A DNA stretch of 34,753 nt from JAWLGZ01 sp041690635 (GCA_041690635.1 JAWLGZ010000007.1:1-34753), one strand, 5' to 3'. Counted from the first letter of the stretch, positions 8,408 through 16,952 are shown. Numbers and translations are program-made. Notes: a model not told the origin generated them from the letters alone.

Positions 8408-9496
8408 ATGTCGAAAATCAGAGTACTCATTGTCGACGACTCCGCCCTGGTGCGGCAGATGCTTACGGATATACTGGGTCGCGATCCGGGCATCGAGGTG
8501 GTCGGGGTGGCTCCGGATCCGTATGTTGCGCGTGACAAGATCAAGAGACTTGATCCGGATGTCCTGACGCTGGATGTCGAGATGCCGCGCATGGACGGCA
8601 TCACCTTCCTGAAGAACCTCATGCGCCTGCGCCCGATGCCGGTGGTCATGGTTTCGTCGCTGACCGAGCGGGGAGCCGACGTGACCTTGCAGGCACTGGA
8701 ACTCGGGGCCGTGGACTTCGTCTCTAAGCCAAAGATTGACCTGACGCAAGGACTGGAGGAGTACGCCAGCGAGATCATTGCCAAAGTCAGGATGGCTGCG
8801 GGGGTTCCGGTGCGGGCGCTGGAGCGGGTCGCAACGCCAGTGATCCCTCCCAAGCTTTCGGCGGATGCTGTGATTAGCGCCACGGGCGGACGGCGTCACT
8901 TCCGTACGACCGATCGCATCGTCGCACTGGGCGCATCGACCGGCGGAACGGAAGCCATCAAGCAGGTGCTCCTCGGGCTGCCTGCGGACGCCCCCGGCAT
9001 GGTTATTTCACAACATATTCCAGAGGCTTTCAGCGGGCCGTTCGCACGGCGCATGAACGATGCCTCGGCAATGACGGTGCGGGAGGCTGCCGATGGCGAT
9101 CAGGTACTCCCCGGCCACGTGTTGATCGCGCCCGGGAATCGACACCTGCTGGTCGAACGGGATGGCGCGAGGTATGTCTGCCGGCTGAGTGACGGACCGC
9201 CGGTCAACCGGCACCGCCCCTCGGTCGATGTCATGTTCCGCTCGGTGGCCCAGAACGTCGGATTCAATGCCATTGGTGTTATCCTGACCGGCATGGGGGG
9301 CGACGGCGCGCGTGGCATGCACGAGATGCACGAGACGGGAGCCCCCACCATCGCGCAGGATGAGAAGACCAGCGTCGTGTGGGGCATGCCGGGTGAGGCG
9401 GTCAGGCATGGCGGCGTGGATTTCATTCTTCCGCTGGAGGCCGTCGCGCAAAAAATTATCAGCCTCGTCACGGCGGAGACCAGGCGGGATTCTTGA
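8408..9496 (+). CDS. cheB: Receptor methylesterase/deamidase CheB
   Basis: A 362-aa protein with an N-terminal receiver (D10/D11, phospho-acceptor D56, K108) and a C-terminal methylesterase domain. The catalytic triad is S177 (GASTGG), H203 (SQHIP) and D299 (GMGGDG). Phosphorylation by CheA relieves inhibition, so it closes the adaptation loop against CheR. It starts 3 bp after cheD. Confidence 0.96.
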   Translation: MSKIRVLIVDDSALVRQMLTDILGRDPGIEVVGVAPDPYVARDKIKRLDPDVLTLDVEMPRMDGITFLKNLMRLRPMPVVMVSSLTERGADVTLQALELGAVDFVSKPKIDLTQGLEEYASEIIAKVRMAAGVPVRALERVATPVIPPKLSADAVISATGGRRHFRTTDRIVALGASTGGTEAIKQVLLGLPADAPGMVISQHIPEAFSGPFARRMNDASAMTVREAADGDQVLPGHVLIAPGNRHLLVERDGARYVCRLSDGPPVNRHRPSVDVMFRSVAQNVGFNAIGVILTGMGGDGARGMHEMHETGAPTIAQDEKTSVVWGMPGEAVRHGGVDFILPLEAVAQKIISLVTAETRRDS

Positions 9497-9511
9497 GCAA
9501 AGGGTTGAAAG

Positions 9512-10717
9512 ATGGCAGCGCTAAGGATGTTACTGCAGGCACATTGGATCCCGATCGGACTCTCCTTGCTGTCGATTCTGGCGATTGCTGTCGTTTCCGA
9601 TCGTGCCATCGCCGTGTTGCTGGGAGCCGCCGCGTTGGTCGTGTGGATTTTTTCCTCCCGCCGGGCTGCACTGCGGGCACAGAAGCAGGCAGCCGAGCTG
9701 CTGGCCGGCGTAGAGAAGAGCGGGGCCTTCGAGGCAAAGGCGCTGGTGGATGAAGCGGATCAGGTGGTACGGGAAGAGCTGGAGATCATCCGTACCGAGA
9801 TTGCGCAGATGCAGGGGGTGCTGGACGACGCAGTCGGGGCACTGAACCGCAGCTTTACCGGCCTCAATACGACCATGGAGGAGCAAAGGGGCACCGTCGA
9901 GGAGATGATCGGGGCCGGTTGCGGGGGTGAAGTTGGCGAGGGTGATCAGACCGGCGTCCAGGCATTCGTCAGCGAGACCAGCGATACGTTGCAGTACTTC
10001 ATCGACCTCGTGATTCAGGTCAGCAAGCAGAGTGTCGAGACGGTGCACAAGATCGACGACATGGTCGAACAGATGGACGGGATTGTCGCGTTGCTGACCG
10101 ACGTGGATGCAATTGCCGATCAGACCAATCTCTTGGCGCTGAACGCCGCCATTGAGGCAGCCCGTGCCGGCGAGGCGGGTCGTGGTTTCGCCGTTGTGGC
10201 GGACGAGGTTCGAAAGCTCTCGCAGCGCTCCAACGACTTCAATTCACAAATCCGCGGGCAGGTTGAATTGACCAAGCGGACGGTGGGGGAGGCGCGCCAG
10301 ATTGTGGGCGAGATGGCGGCGCAGGATATGAACATTGCGATTTCCGCCAAGGGGCGTGTCGATACCATGCTGGGCCACCTCGAAGAGATGGATCAGTGTG
10401 TCGCCGACAAACTGCAGGATCTTTCCACCTATTCCGTCCGCATCCACGAGGATGTCACTACCGCAGTGCGCTCCCTGCAGTTCGAGGATATCGTGCGCCA
10501 ACTCGCCGGTCATGTACGGCACCGTATCGATCATATTGAGCAGTTTGCGGATGACATCAAATCGGATCTGGAGCGCGCAAGAACCACCGGTGACAAGGAG
10601 AGTTCACTCACCCGGATCCGTGACAGTATCATGACCTTCCGCCAGAGCATGGATCGACAGCAGGTCCGGCCGGCACACCAGGAATCGATGAATGAGGGAG
10701 AGATCGAACTCTTCTGA
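9512..10717 (+). CDS. MCP-like membrane protein with CheZ-like DxxxQ motif
   Basis: A 401-aa protein. Two adjacent TM helices (about 11-30 and 32-48) are joined by a minimal loop, so there is no periplasmic sensor and no HAMP. Residues about 150-300 contain a short MCP hairpin with a good tip (DQTNLLALNAAIEAARAGEA). The usual methylation-region repeats are not obvious. After the hairpin, SLQFEDIVRQLAGHVRHR (321-338) places D326 and Q330 in a DxxxQ helix, the same spacing as CheZ D143/Q147. The protein ends in GEIELF, nearly matching CheD. It may be a CheY phosphatase or array scaffold. A Gly-rich stretch at 134-148 looks like a variable linker. It starts 15 bp after cheB. Confidence 0.85.
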   Translation: MAALRMLLQAHWIPIGLSLLSILAIAVVSDRAIAVLLGAAALVVWIFSSRRAALRAQKQAAELLAGVEKSGAFEAKALVDEADQVVREELEIIRTEIAQMQGVLDDAVGALNRSFTGLNTTMEEQRGTVEEMIGAGCGGEVGEGDQTGVQAFVSETSDTLQYFIDLVIQVSKQSVETVHKIDDMVEQMDGIVALLTDVDAIADQTNLLALNAAIEAARAGEAGRGFAVVADEVRKLSQRSNDFNSQIRGQVELTKRTVGEARQIVGEMAAQDMNIAISAKGRVDTMLGHLEEMDQCVADKLQDLSTYSVRIHEDVTTAVRSLQFEDIVRQLAGHVRHRIDHIEQFADDIKSDLERARTTGDKESSLTRIRDSIMTFRQSMDRQQVRPAHQESMNEGEIELF

Positions 10718-10747
10718 TCCTGAAACTTGCCTAGACAGGAAACAATA

Positions 10748-11053
10748 ATGGCTCTGACCGCAAAGCTCTCGCCAGAAAAGGATGTGCTGACCATACAGGT
10801 GAGCGGCCGCTTTGATTTCACCGTGCATAAGGAGTTCCGGGCGGCGTATCGGGATATTCAGGGTCCGGGTGTCAGGTTTGTCTTGGACCTGGGGGCCACC
10901 GAGTACATGGATAGCTCTGCACTGGGAATGCTGCTCCTGTTGCGTGAGCATGCCGGGGGTGACAAGTCCGACATCGTGATTACCAAGGCGAACGAGGAGA
11001 TCAAGCGGGTCTTCAAGATATCCAATTTCGACCGGCTGTTCCGGATCGATTAG
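10748..11053 (+). CDS. SpoIIAA/HsbA-type STAS anti-sigma-factor antagonist
   Basis: A 101-aa single STAS domain with the classic phospho-switch loop YMDSSALGML. By comparison with SpoIIAA S58, the phosphorylated residue should be S57. ATG 10748 is chosen because AGGA (10737-10740) lies 7 bp upstream. The gene is immediately before a REC-PP2C-HATPase gene, exactly the partner expected to phosphorylate and dephosphorylate it. In Pseudomonas aeruginosa the matching pair is HsbA/HsbR, where HsbA controls FlgM and a diguanylate cyclase. The target here is unknown. Confidence 0.9.
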   Translation: MALTAKLSPEKDVLTIQVSGRFDFTVHKEFRAAYRDIQGPGVRFVLDLGATEYMDSSALGMLLLLREHAGGDKSDIVITKANEEIKRVFKISNFDRLFRID

Positions 11054-11057
11054 GTCC

Positions 11058-12806
11058 GTGTCGCCTGGCTCAAATACAATTTCCGAGCGCGCGCCCGCCA
11101 CTATTGTCGAACCGGGTCGCGCGTCGTCGATCAAGCTGCTGGTGGTGGACGATGACGCCACCAATCGCTTTCTGCTTTTTGCCCTTTTGGAGAAAGAGGG
11201 CTATCGCGTGATTGTGGCCGAGGGCGGGGAAGAGGCGGTCGAGCTGTTTCGCCGGGAATCCCCTGATCTGGTCCTGATGGACGTCATGATGCCCGGCATG
11301 GACGGCTACGAGGCGACGCAACGGATCAAGGCGGAATCGGGTGAACGCTTTGTGCCGGTGATCTTCCTGACCGCGCTCAGCGACGAGCAGGCGCTGGCCC
11401 ATTGCGTCGAGTGTGGAGGCGATGACTTTCTGACCAAGCCCTACAACCGGATCATACTCAAGGCCAAGATTGATGCGCTGATGCGGATGCGTGGTCTGCA
11501 TGCGGCGCTGTTGGCCCAGAAGCTGGAATTGAGTAGTCATCGGGACCGGCTGCAGCACGAGCGTGGGATTGCTGAGCGGGTGTTCGGCAATATTCTCAAG
11601 TCGGGCTCCCTCGATGCCCCCAATATCCGTTATCTGCTTTCTCCCATGCAGGCTGTTAATGGCGACCTGCTGTTAACCGCCCGTCACCCCGGTGGGGGGT
11701 TCAACTACCTGCTTGGCGATTTTACGGGTCATGGCCTGTCCGCTGCGGTTGGCGCCATTCCGGTCACCGATATTTTTCATGCGATGACCGGCAAGGGCTT
11801 CCATATTGGCGATATCGCCCGAGAGATCAACCGCAAGCTCAAATCTGTGCTGCCTCCCAATCTGTTCTTCGCAGCCGTTCTGGTCGAGATGGATCGGGGC
11901 GGCGGGCTGGCTTCTGTCTGGAATGGGGGGGTGCCGGACGTCCTGGTGATGGGCGCCAATGGCACCAAGCAGCGGATTCCTTCCGACCATTTGCCGCTGG
12001 GGATCATCGCCCACGAGCACTTCGATGGTTCGACCATACAAATTGCGATGGAGCAGGGGGACCGCATCTACGTCTACTCCGACGGCGTGATCGAGATCGA
12101 GTCGCCCGGCGGCGAGCGCTATGGCGAGGAGCGTCTTTTGAAGGTGCTGGAGAGCTTGGGTGCCGATGAACGCTTTGATGCGGTGCGCCGCGAGCTCGAT
12201 CGCTTTCGGGGCGATGCGCCACAGCGCGACGATATAACGCTGCTCGAGATTTCACCTTTCCATGTGTGTGACGGGACTGAGTTGGTCGGAGGGGTTGCCG
12301 GAAAGGGAGCGGTTCCGTTTGCCCATTGGCGGATGGTGCTCGAACTGGATGCCGGCGCGGTACGACAGATGGACCCGGTGCCGCTTCTGACCCAGAGTGT
12401 GATCACGCTTGAACAGCTCGACGCCCATCGCGAGCGGTTGTACATGGTCTTTGCGGAGCTGTACAACAACGCGGTGGACCATGGGCTTCTTCAACTCGAC
12501 CCGGCGTTGAAGGAGACCCCCGAAGGGTTCGCCACGTTCTACAGCGAACGGGAGAAGGTGCTGGAACAGCTCGCCGAAGGCCGTGTGTATATCGAGGTGG
12601 AGCATATGTTGGTGGATGAGGGCGGGAAGCTGGCGGTCCGGATCGAGGACAGCGGGCCCGGTTTCGACATGGGCGCCCTGCCGCCGGAGTTGAGTGAGAA
12701 CACGTCGTTTCGGGGGCGTGGAATACGCGTGCTGCGTTCCCTCTGTGAAAGCCTCACCTATGAGGGGCGGGGTAACAGGGTCGAGGCGGTCTACCGTTGG
12801 GAGTGA
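11058..12806 (+). CDS. HsbR-like response regulator: REC, PP2C phosphatase, HATPase kinase
   Basis: A 582-aa protein starting at GTG. The receiver spans about 26-145 (D31/D32/D33, phospho-acceptor D75, K127). A coiled-coil linker (about 146-185) leads to a SpoIIE/RsbU-type PP2C phosphatase (about 195-398) with metal-ligand aspartates near D203, D221, D342 and D391/D392. A C-terminal RsbW-like HATPase (about 430-582) has N471, D531 and GRGIRVL. Such proteins dephosphorylate a STAS partner by PP2C and rephosphorylate it by the kinase, with the receiver setting the balance. The partner is most likely the STAS protein encoded 4 bp upstream. The ribosome site is weak, so translation may be coupled. 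Confidence 0.92.
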   Translation: MSPGSNTISERAPATIVEPGRASSIKLLVVDDDATNRFLLFALLEKEGYRVIVAEGGEEAVELFRRESPDLVLMDVMMPGMDGYEATQRIKAESGERFVPVIFLTALSDEQALAHCVECGGDDFLTKPYNRIILKAKIDALMRMRGLHAALLAQKLELSSHRDRLQHERGIAERVFGNILKSGSLDAPNIRYLLSPMQAVNGDLLLTARHPGGGFNYLLGDFTGHGLSAAVGAIPVTDIFHAMTGKGFHIGDIAREINRKLKSVLPPNLFFAAVLVEMDRGGGLASVWNGGVPDVLVMGANGTKQRIPSDHLPLGIIAHEHFDGSTIQIAMEQGDRIYVYSDGVIEIESPGGERYGEERLLKVLESLGADERFDAVRRELDRFRGDAPQRDDITLLEISPFHVCDGTELVGGVAGKGAVPFAHWRMVLELDAGAVRQMDPVPLLTQSVITLEQLDAHRERLYMVFAELYNNAVDHGLLQLDPALKETPEGFATFYSEREKVLEQLAEGRVYIEVEHMLVDEGGKLAVRIEDSGPGFDMGALPPELSENTSFRGRGIRVLRSLCESLTYEGRGNRVEAVYRWE

Positions 12807-12845
12807 CCGACACGCGCGCCGCTTGCCGGTGCTGGAATTCGTAAT

Positions 12846-15800
12846 ATGACCTTGCGCGTCAGGATCATTCTGCCGCTTCTCTTTCTCCTCATCCTGGTCT
12901 TCGTCTATTTCGAAGTGCTCCTGCTGCCGAAATACGCGTCGCAGTTGGGGAGCGAGTTTGTTCAGCAGCTGCGCGTTCTGATCTACATCCTGCTGGTTGT
13001 GCTCCCCGCCACTTTTGTTCTGCTGCTTGAATATCTGGTTGTGCAACGCATTACACTCCTCGGCGTGTCCATCCGTGATGTCGCGCCGCCGACCGTGCCA
13101 TCCAAGCACGCATACGATGAGATCGCACAACTCGGGGTTCACTTGGACGCGGTAAAAGGCGTGCTTTCCGAGCAGCGAAAGGCGTTGCGTGAGCAGGCAT
13201 CCGAGAAGGAGAGAATTCTGGCCCAACGCGAGTGGGACAACCAGGCGCAGGGAATCATCAGCTCCATCCTCAATGTTTCGCTCGAGCCTACATCGCTGGA
13301 AGGATTGCTCGCTTACACGTTGGACCTCCTGTTCACCGTTCCGGAACTTGGGATCGAGTCAAAGGGAGCTATCTTCATTGTCCCCGAAGGGGAGCGTCGG
13401 CTGAGACTGGTTGTGCAGCGAGGGCTTTCGCCCGACCTGTGTTCAACCTGCTCCGAGGTCGGTTTCGGGCACTGTCTGTGCGGGCGTGTTGCGCAGAGCG
13501 GTAAGCCGTTGATGGTGAGCCATATCGACGAGCTTCACGAGGTGATACTTCCCTCGATGGCGCCACACGGACATGCCTGTGTCCCGATCCTGTTCGAGGG
13601 TCGTGTACTCGGCGTAATCAGCGTTTACCTGCATGAAGGGCAGGAGCTGAACCCGGCTGCAATGGAATTGCTGAGTACGGTCGCTGATACCCTGGCTGGA
13701 TTGATGGAGCGGCGACGCACACTCGACGCACTGTCCGCGTCAAAGACACATCTGGAGGAACGGGTCCGGGAGCGTACTGGCGAGTTGGAAAGTGCGAACC
13801 GGCGGCTGAAACAGGCACTTGCGGAGTTGCAGTCACAGAAGTTTGCCCTCGATCAGCACTCGATTGTCGCCATTACCGATCGGGAAGGGAGCATCACCTA
13901 CGTAAACGACCGTTTCCTGGAGATCAGTCAGTACACCCGGGAGGAGTTGATCGGATCCAACCACCGCATCATCAACTCAGGTTACCACCCACCGGCATTC
14001 TTTGGGACGATGTGGGAGACCATCGGGAGCGGCAAGGTTTGGCACGGCGAGGTCCGCAATCAGCGCAAGGACGGCTCATTCTACTGGGTCGAGACCACCA
14101 TCGTTCCGTTTCTCGATGAGGCGGGTGTTCCCTACCAGTATGTGGCCATCCGCACCGACATTTCAGGACGCAAGGCGGTGGAGCAACAGCTGGAGGAGGC
14201 GCGTGATGCGGCCCTGGCGGTGTCCCGGGCCAAGTCCGACTTCCTCGCCACAATGAGCCACGAGATACGCACTCCGATGAACGGGGTGATTGGCATGCTC
14301 GACCTGCTGCGCCAGACCGCGCTGGATAAGGAGCAGCGCCGCTTCGTCGAGACGGCGTTCAATTCTGCGGATACGCTGTTGGCGCTTCTGAACAGCATTC
14401 TCGACCTCTCAAAGGTCGAGGCGAAGCGGCTTGAACTGGAGGCGATTCCATTCGAGCCACGCCAACTGCTGGGAGGGGTTTGTGAACTGGCTGCCGGCCA
14501 GGCCCAGCGCAAGGGAGTGGAGCTCAGTTTCTTCGTCGGGCCCGAGGTGCCGATGCAGGTGGTGGGGGATCCGGTCCGGCTGCGTCAGGTCTTCACCAAC
14601 CTCATCGGCAACGCGGTTAAGTTCACCGAGGAAGGCGAGGTGGAGGTTACCCTGGAGCGGGTCGACGATGGTGAGGCGGGCGAGTATCTGTTTTCCGTCA
14701 GAGACACCGGCATCGGCATCCCTCTTCCGGCCCAGAGCAGCATCTTCGACACCTTCTCACAGGCGGACAGCTCCACCACCCGCCGCTATGGGGGCACAGG
14801 GCTTGGACTCGCCATCACCCGCCAATTGGTCGAACTGATGGGGGGACGGATCACGGTCGTATCCACCCCCGGTGTCGGCAGCCGGTTCGAATGCAGGTTC
14901 CGGCTGCAAAATGTGGAGCAGGGGGATCCCCGCCCCAAACTGGATCTGACGGGCCGGCGTGTTCTGGTCAGTGCCGCGTCCGCCGCGTTGCGCCGTACGG
15001 TGTGCGGCTATCTGGCGAGTTGGGGGGCCACGGTGGAGGAGCGGGGGAAAATGGACGCTCGAGACGCAAGCTCCCGGGCCGATTTCGATCTGCTGGTTGA
15101 GGACTGGAGCGGCGGCGGGTCGCCGCAGCCCGATGGACCGCCTCGGCTGACCCTCACCCCGCTGGGGTCGCCTATGGTCTCGGACAGCGAGACGGCTGTG
15201 CGTATCGGCAAGCCGGTCCGCGAGGAACGGCTCTGCCTGGCGGTAGCCCGATTGCTGCAGGTGGACTGTAACTGCGGAGAGGAACTGCCTCCGCCGGTCA
15301 AGGCCGAGCCGGTGGGCAGTGGCCGTATTCTTGTCGCGGAGGATAACCCCGTCAATCGTGAGGTGACCGCCGGCATGCTGCAGCGCCTGGGCTACCGGGT
15401 GGCGTTCGCCGGGGATGGACGGCAGGCGCTGGGGGCGGTCGCCAGCGGGTCTTTCGACCTGATACTGATGGATTGCCAGATGCCGGACATGGACGGTTAC
15501 ACGGCGGCGCGGGCAATGCGTGAGGCGGGAGTGACAACCCCTATCGTGGCGGTGACCGCCCATGCGGCAGAGGACGAGCGGGCCCGCTGTCTTGAGGCGG
15601 GAATGGACGACTTCATGAGCAAGCCCGTCCAGCTGAAGCCCCTGGCCGATCTGCTCCGACAGCATCTCGGTGAGGCTCCTTCAGCGGGGCGTCCTCAGCG
15701 TGGCTCAGGTGAACCGGTGCTGGACCCGGGGTGCCGGGAAGCACTTCGGGAAACGCTCGAAGCGGAGGTGCTGCAGAAGCTCAATCGCACCTTCCTTGCG

Positions 15801-16076
15801 GATGGAGAAGGGCGTGTGGCCAGCATGCGGGAGGCTGCAACCCGTCGCGATGGGGACCGACTCCACCGGGAGGCACATACCCTTAAGGGCAGCGGAGCCA
15901 ATGTCGGTGCAGTGGCGCTTAGCCACCGATGTGCGGAACTGGAGCGGCTGGTGCGGGAGGGGGAGTGGGATTCCGTGGTGGCGGCGATTGGACGGGTCGA
16001 GGCGGAGTTGGCGGCGGCTGCCCGGGCGATCGCGACCGAGCAGGCCGGATGCGCCTGCGGAGGTGGGGAGCGGTGA
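12846..16076 (+). CDS. Hybrid histidine kinase: 2TM-GAF-PAS-HisKA-HATPase-pseudoREC-REC-HPt
   Basis: A 1076-aa kinase. Two TM helices (about 7-27 and 43-65) enclose only a short periplasmic loop, so sensing is probably cytosolic. A GAF domain (about 135-295) carries clustered cysteines C199, C202, C210 and C212 plus H209. A coiled coil and a PAS domain (about 345-460) follow. HisKA has H472 in MSHEIRTP; the HATPase has the usual N and G boxes. A first receiver-like segment (about 700-805) lacks a clear phospho-Asp and looks degenerate. The second receiver has D876, and the HPt domain has H1011 in HTLKGSG. The C-terminus has two more cysteines. The HPt could phosphorylate the neighbouring HsbR-like receiver. 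Confidence 0.92.
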   Translation: MTLRVRIILPLLFLLILVFVYFEVLLLPKYASQLGSEFVQQLRVLIYILLVVLPATFVLLLEYLVVQRITLLGVSIRDVAPPTVPSKHAYDEIAQLGVHLDAVKGVLSEQRKALREQASEKERILAQREWDNQAQGIISSILNVSLEPTSLEGLLAYTLDLLFTVPELGIESKGAIFIVPEGERRLRLVVQRGLSPDLCSTCSEVGFGHCLCGRVAQSGKPLMVSHIDELHEVILPSMAPHGHACVPILFEGRVLGVISVYLHEGQELNPAAMELLSTVADTLAGLMERRRTLDALSASKTHLEERVRERTGELESANRRLKQALAELQSQKFALDQHSIVAITDREGSITYVNDRFLEISQYTREELIGSNHRIINSGYHPPAFFGTMWETIGSGKVWHGEVRNQRKDGSFYWVETTIVPFLDEAGVPYQYVAIRTDISGRKAVEQQLEEARDAALAVSRAKSDFLATMSHEIRTPMNGVIGMLDLLRQTALDKEQRRFVETAFNSADTLLALLNSILDLSKVEAKRLELEAIPFEPRQLLGGVCELAAGQAQRKGVELSFFVGPEVPMQVVGDPVRLRQVFTNLIGNAVKFTEEGEVEVTLERVDDGEAGEYLFSVRDTGIGIPLPAQSSIFDTFSQADSSTTRRYGGTGLGLAITRQLVELMGGRITVVSTPGVGSRFECRFRLQNVEQGDPRPKLDLTGRRVLVSAASAALRRTVCGYLASWGATVEERGKMDARDASSRADFDLLVEDWSGGGSPQPDGPPRLTLTPLGSPMVSDSETAVRIGKPVREERLCLAVARLLQVDCNCGEELPPPVKAEPVGSGRILVAEDNPVNREVTAGMLQRLGYRVAFAGDGRQALGAVASGSFDLILMDCQMPDMDGYTAARAMREAGVTTPIVAVTAHAAEDERARCLEAGMDDFMSKPVQLKPLADLLRQHLGEAPSAGRPQRGSGEPVLDPGCREALRETLEAEVLQKLNRTFLADGEGRVASMREAATRRDGDRLHREAHTLKGSGANVGAVALSHRCAELERLVREGEWDSVVAAIGRVEAELAAAARAIATEQAGCACGGGER

Positions 16077-16283
16077 CTGCCTGATCCCGGAACCGCAGAA
16101 TGATTGCAAGGTCAGAGGAGTAGGCTGTTTACTGGCCCCTGGAATGCGGTCCCTCGGGAGGCCGGTCAAACGCGAGGGCCATAGCGGGCCCTATGCCACC
16201 TTGCGGTTCGGGGGCCTCTCGGATAAAATCCCGCCGATTGGTTGCGGGGTTACGGAAGCATTTGTAACCGGTACGCGAGAACG

Positions 16284-16304
16284 CCCCGATTTCGGGGTTT
16301 TTTT
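16284..16304 (+). terminator. Intrinsic terminator after hybrid kinase gene
   Basis: CCCCG pairs with CGGGG around an ATTT loop, followed by seven T. It lies about 207 bp after the kinase stop and separates the signalling cluster from the rimP-nusA unit. Confidence 0.85.
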
Positions 16305-16462
16305 ATTGGCCGGCCGTCTGGCAGTGGCAGTGGATAACGGCATGACTCGATGAACGCCTTTCAGGTTCGTGGGGCCGCCAGCCCGGCTGGCTGGCGGAGT
16401 AGCGCTCGGTAAATCAGTGCGTTACAATCCCACGACGATGTGGGGACGTGGATTTTGTCGAG

Positions 16463-16483
16463 TGGGCCGTAGGCCCATTTTTT
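16463..16483 (+). terminator. Attenuator-like hairpin in rimP leader
   Basis: TGGGCC (16463-16468) and GGCCCA (16472-16477) pair around GTA and are followed by a run of T ending just 6 bp before the rimP ribosome site. A terminator this close to the start codon suggests transcription attenuation of the rimP-nusA operon. Rfam describes a terminator-containing rimP leader in gammaproteobacteria; I have not matched this sequence to that model. Confidence 0.75.
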
Positions 16484-16499
16484 GTTTCTGGAGCAGCGT

Positions 16500-16952
16500 G
16501 TGTCGCAGGCGGGAAAGCTGGATGCCATCATCGAGCCGGCGGTGGCCGCGCTCGGATATGAGCTGGTTGGCGTGGAGTTCCTGCCCCAGGGGCGTCACTC
16601 CGTGTTGCGTGTCTACATCGACAGCGAAGCGGGGATTCGGGTAGAGGATTGTGAACGGGTCAGTCACCAGATCAGCGGTGTGCTGGAGGTGGAGGACCCA
16701 ATCAGCGGCCAGTACACGCTGGAGGTTTCCTCGCCGGGGCTGGACCGTCCGTTGTTCAAGGCGGAGCACTATCAGCGTTTTGCTGGTAGCGAGGTGAAGC
16801 TTCGGCTGATTCGCCCGCTGGACGGGCAGCGCAAGTTCCGCGGCGTGCTGCACGGCATGCGGGAAGATGCGGTGGTTATTGAGGTTGAAGGGCAGGAGAT
16901 TACGCTGCCACTCGCTGATATCGAGAAAGCGAATCTGGTGCCGAAGTGGTGA
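16500..16952 (+). CDS. rimP: Ribosome maturation factor RimP
   Basis: A 150-aa protein for late 30S subunit assembly. It shows the RimP N-terminal alpha/beta domain (patterns LGYELVGVEF and LRVYIDSEAGI), the EVSSPGLDRPL motif (about residues 80-90) and a C-terminal SH3-like domain. GTG 16500 is chosen because GGAG (16490-16493) lies 6 bp upstream; an upstream in-frame TTG at 16482 falls in the terminator T run and is unlikely. It is the first gene of the nusA-infB cluster. Confidence 0.94.
   Translation: MSQAGKLDAIIEPAVAALGYELVGVEFLPQGRHSVLRVYIDSEAGIRVEDCERVSHQISGVLEVEDPISGQYTLEVSSPGLDRPLFKAEHYQRFAGSEVKLRLIRPLDGQRKFRGVLHGMREDAVVIEVEGQEITLPLADIEKANLVPKW

Larger units (their letters stand above)
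16077..16499 (+). other. Spacer between signalling cluster and rimP
   Basis: There is no gene in these 423 bp. I looked for a tRNA, since metY precedes rimP in E. coli, and saw none. The stretch holds the terminator at 16284-16304 that closes the signalling cluster, a short inverted repeat GGTTAC (16248-16253)/GTAACC (16264-16269), a possible -10 element TACAAT (16423-16428) without a good -35 box, and the rimP leader hairpin at 16463-16483. Confidence 0.6.

Noticed and set aside
9899..9955. Compensated frameshift in the Gly-rich stretch of the MCP-like protein
   Set aside because: Alternative frames hit stops at once and give no better family match; it reads as a variable linker.
16077..16460. 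metY-like tRNA upstream of rimP
   Set aside because: No cloverleaf, anticodon stem or T-loop consensus was found.
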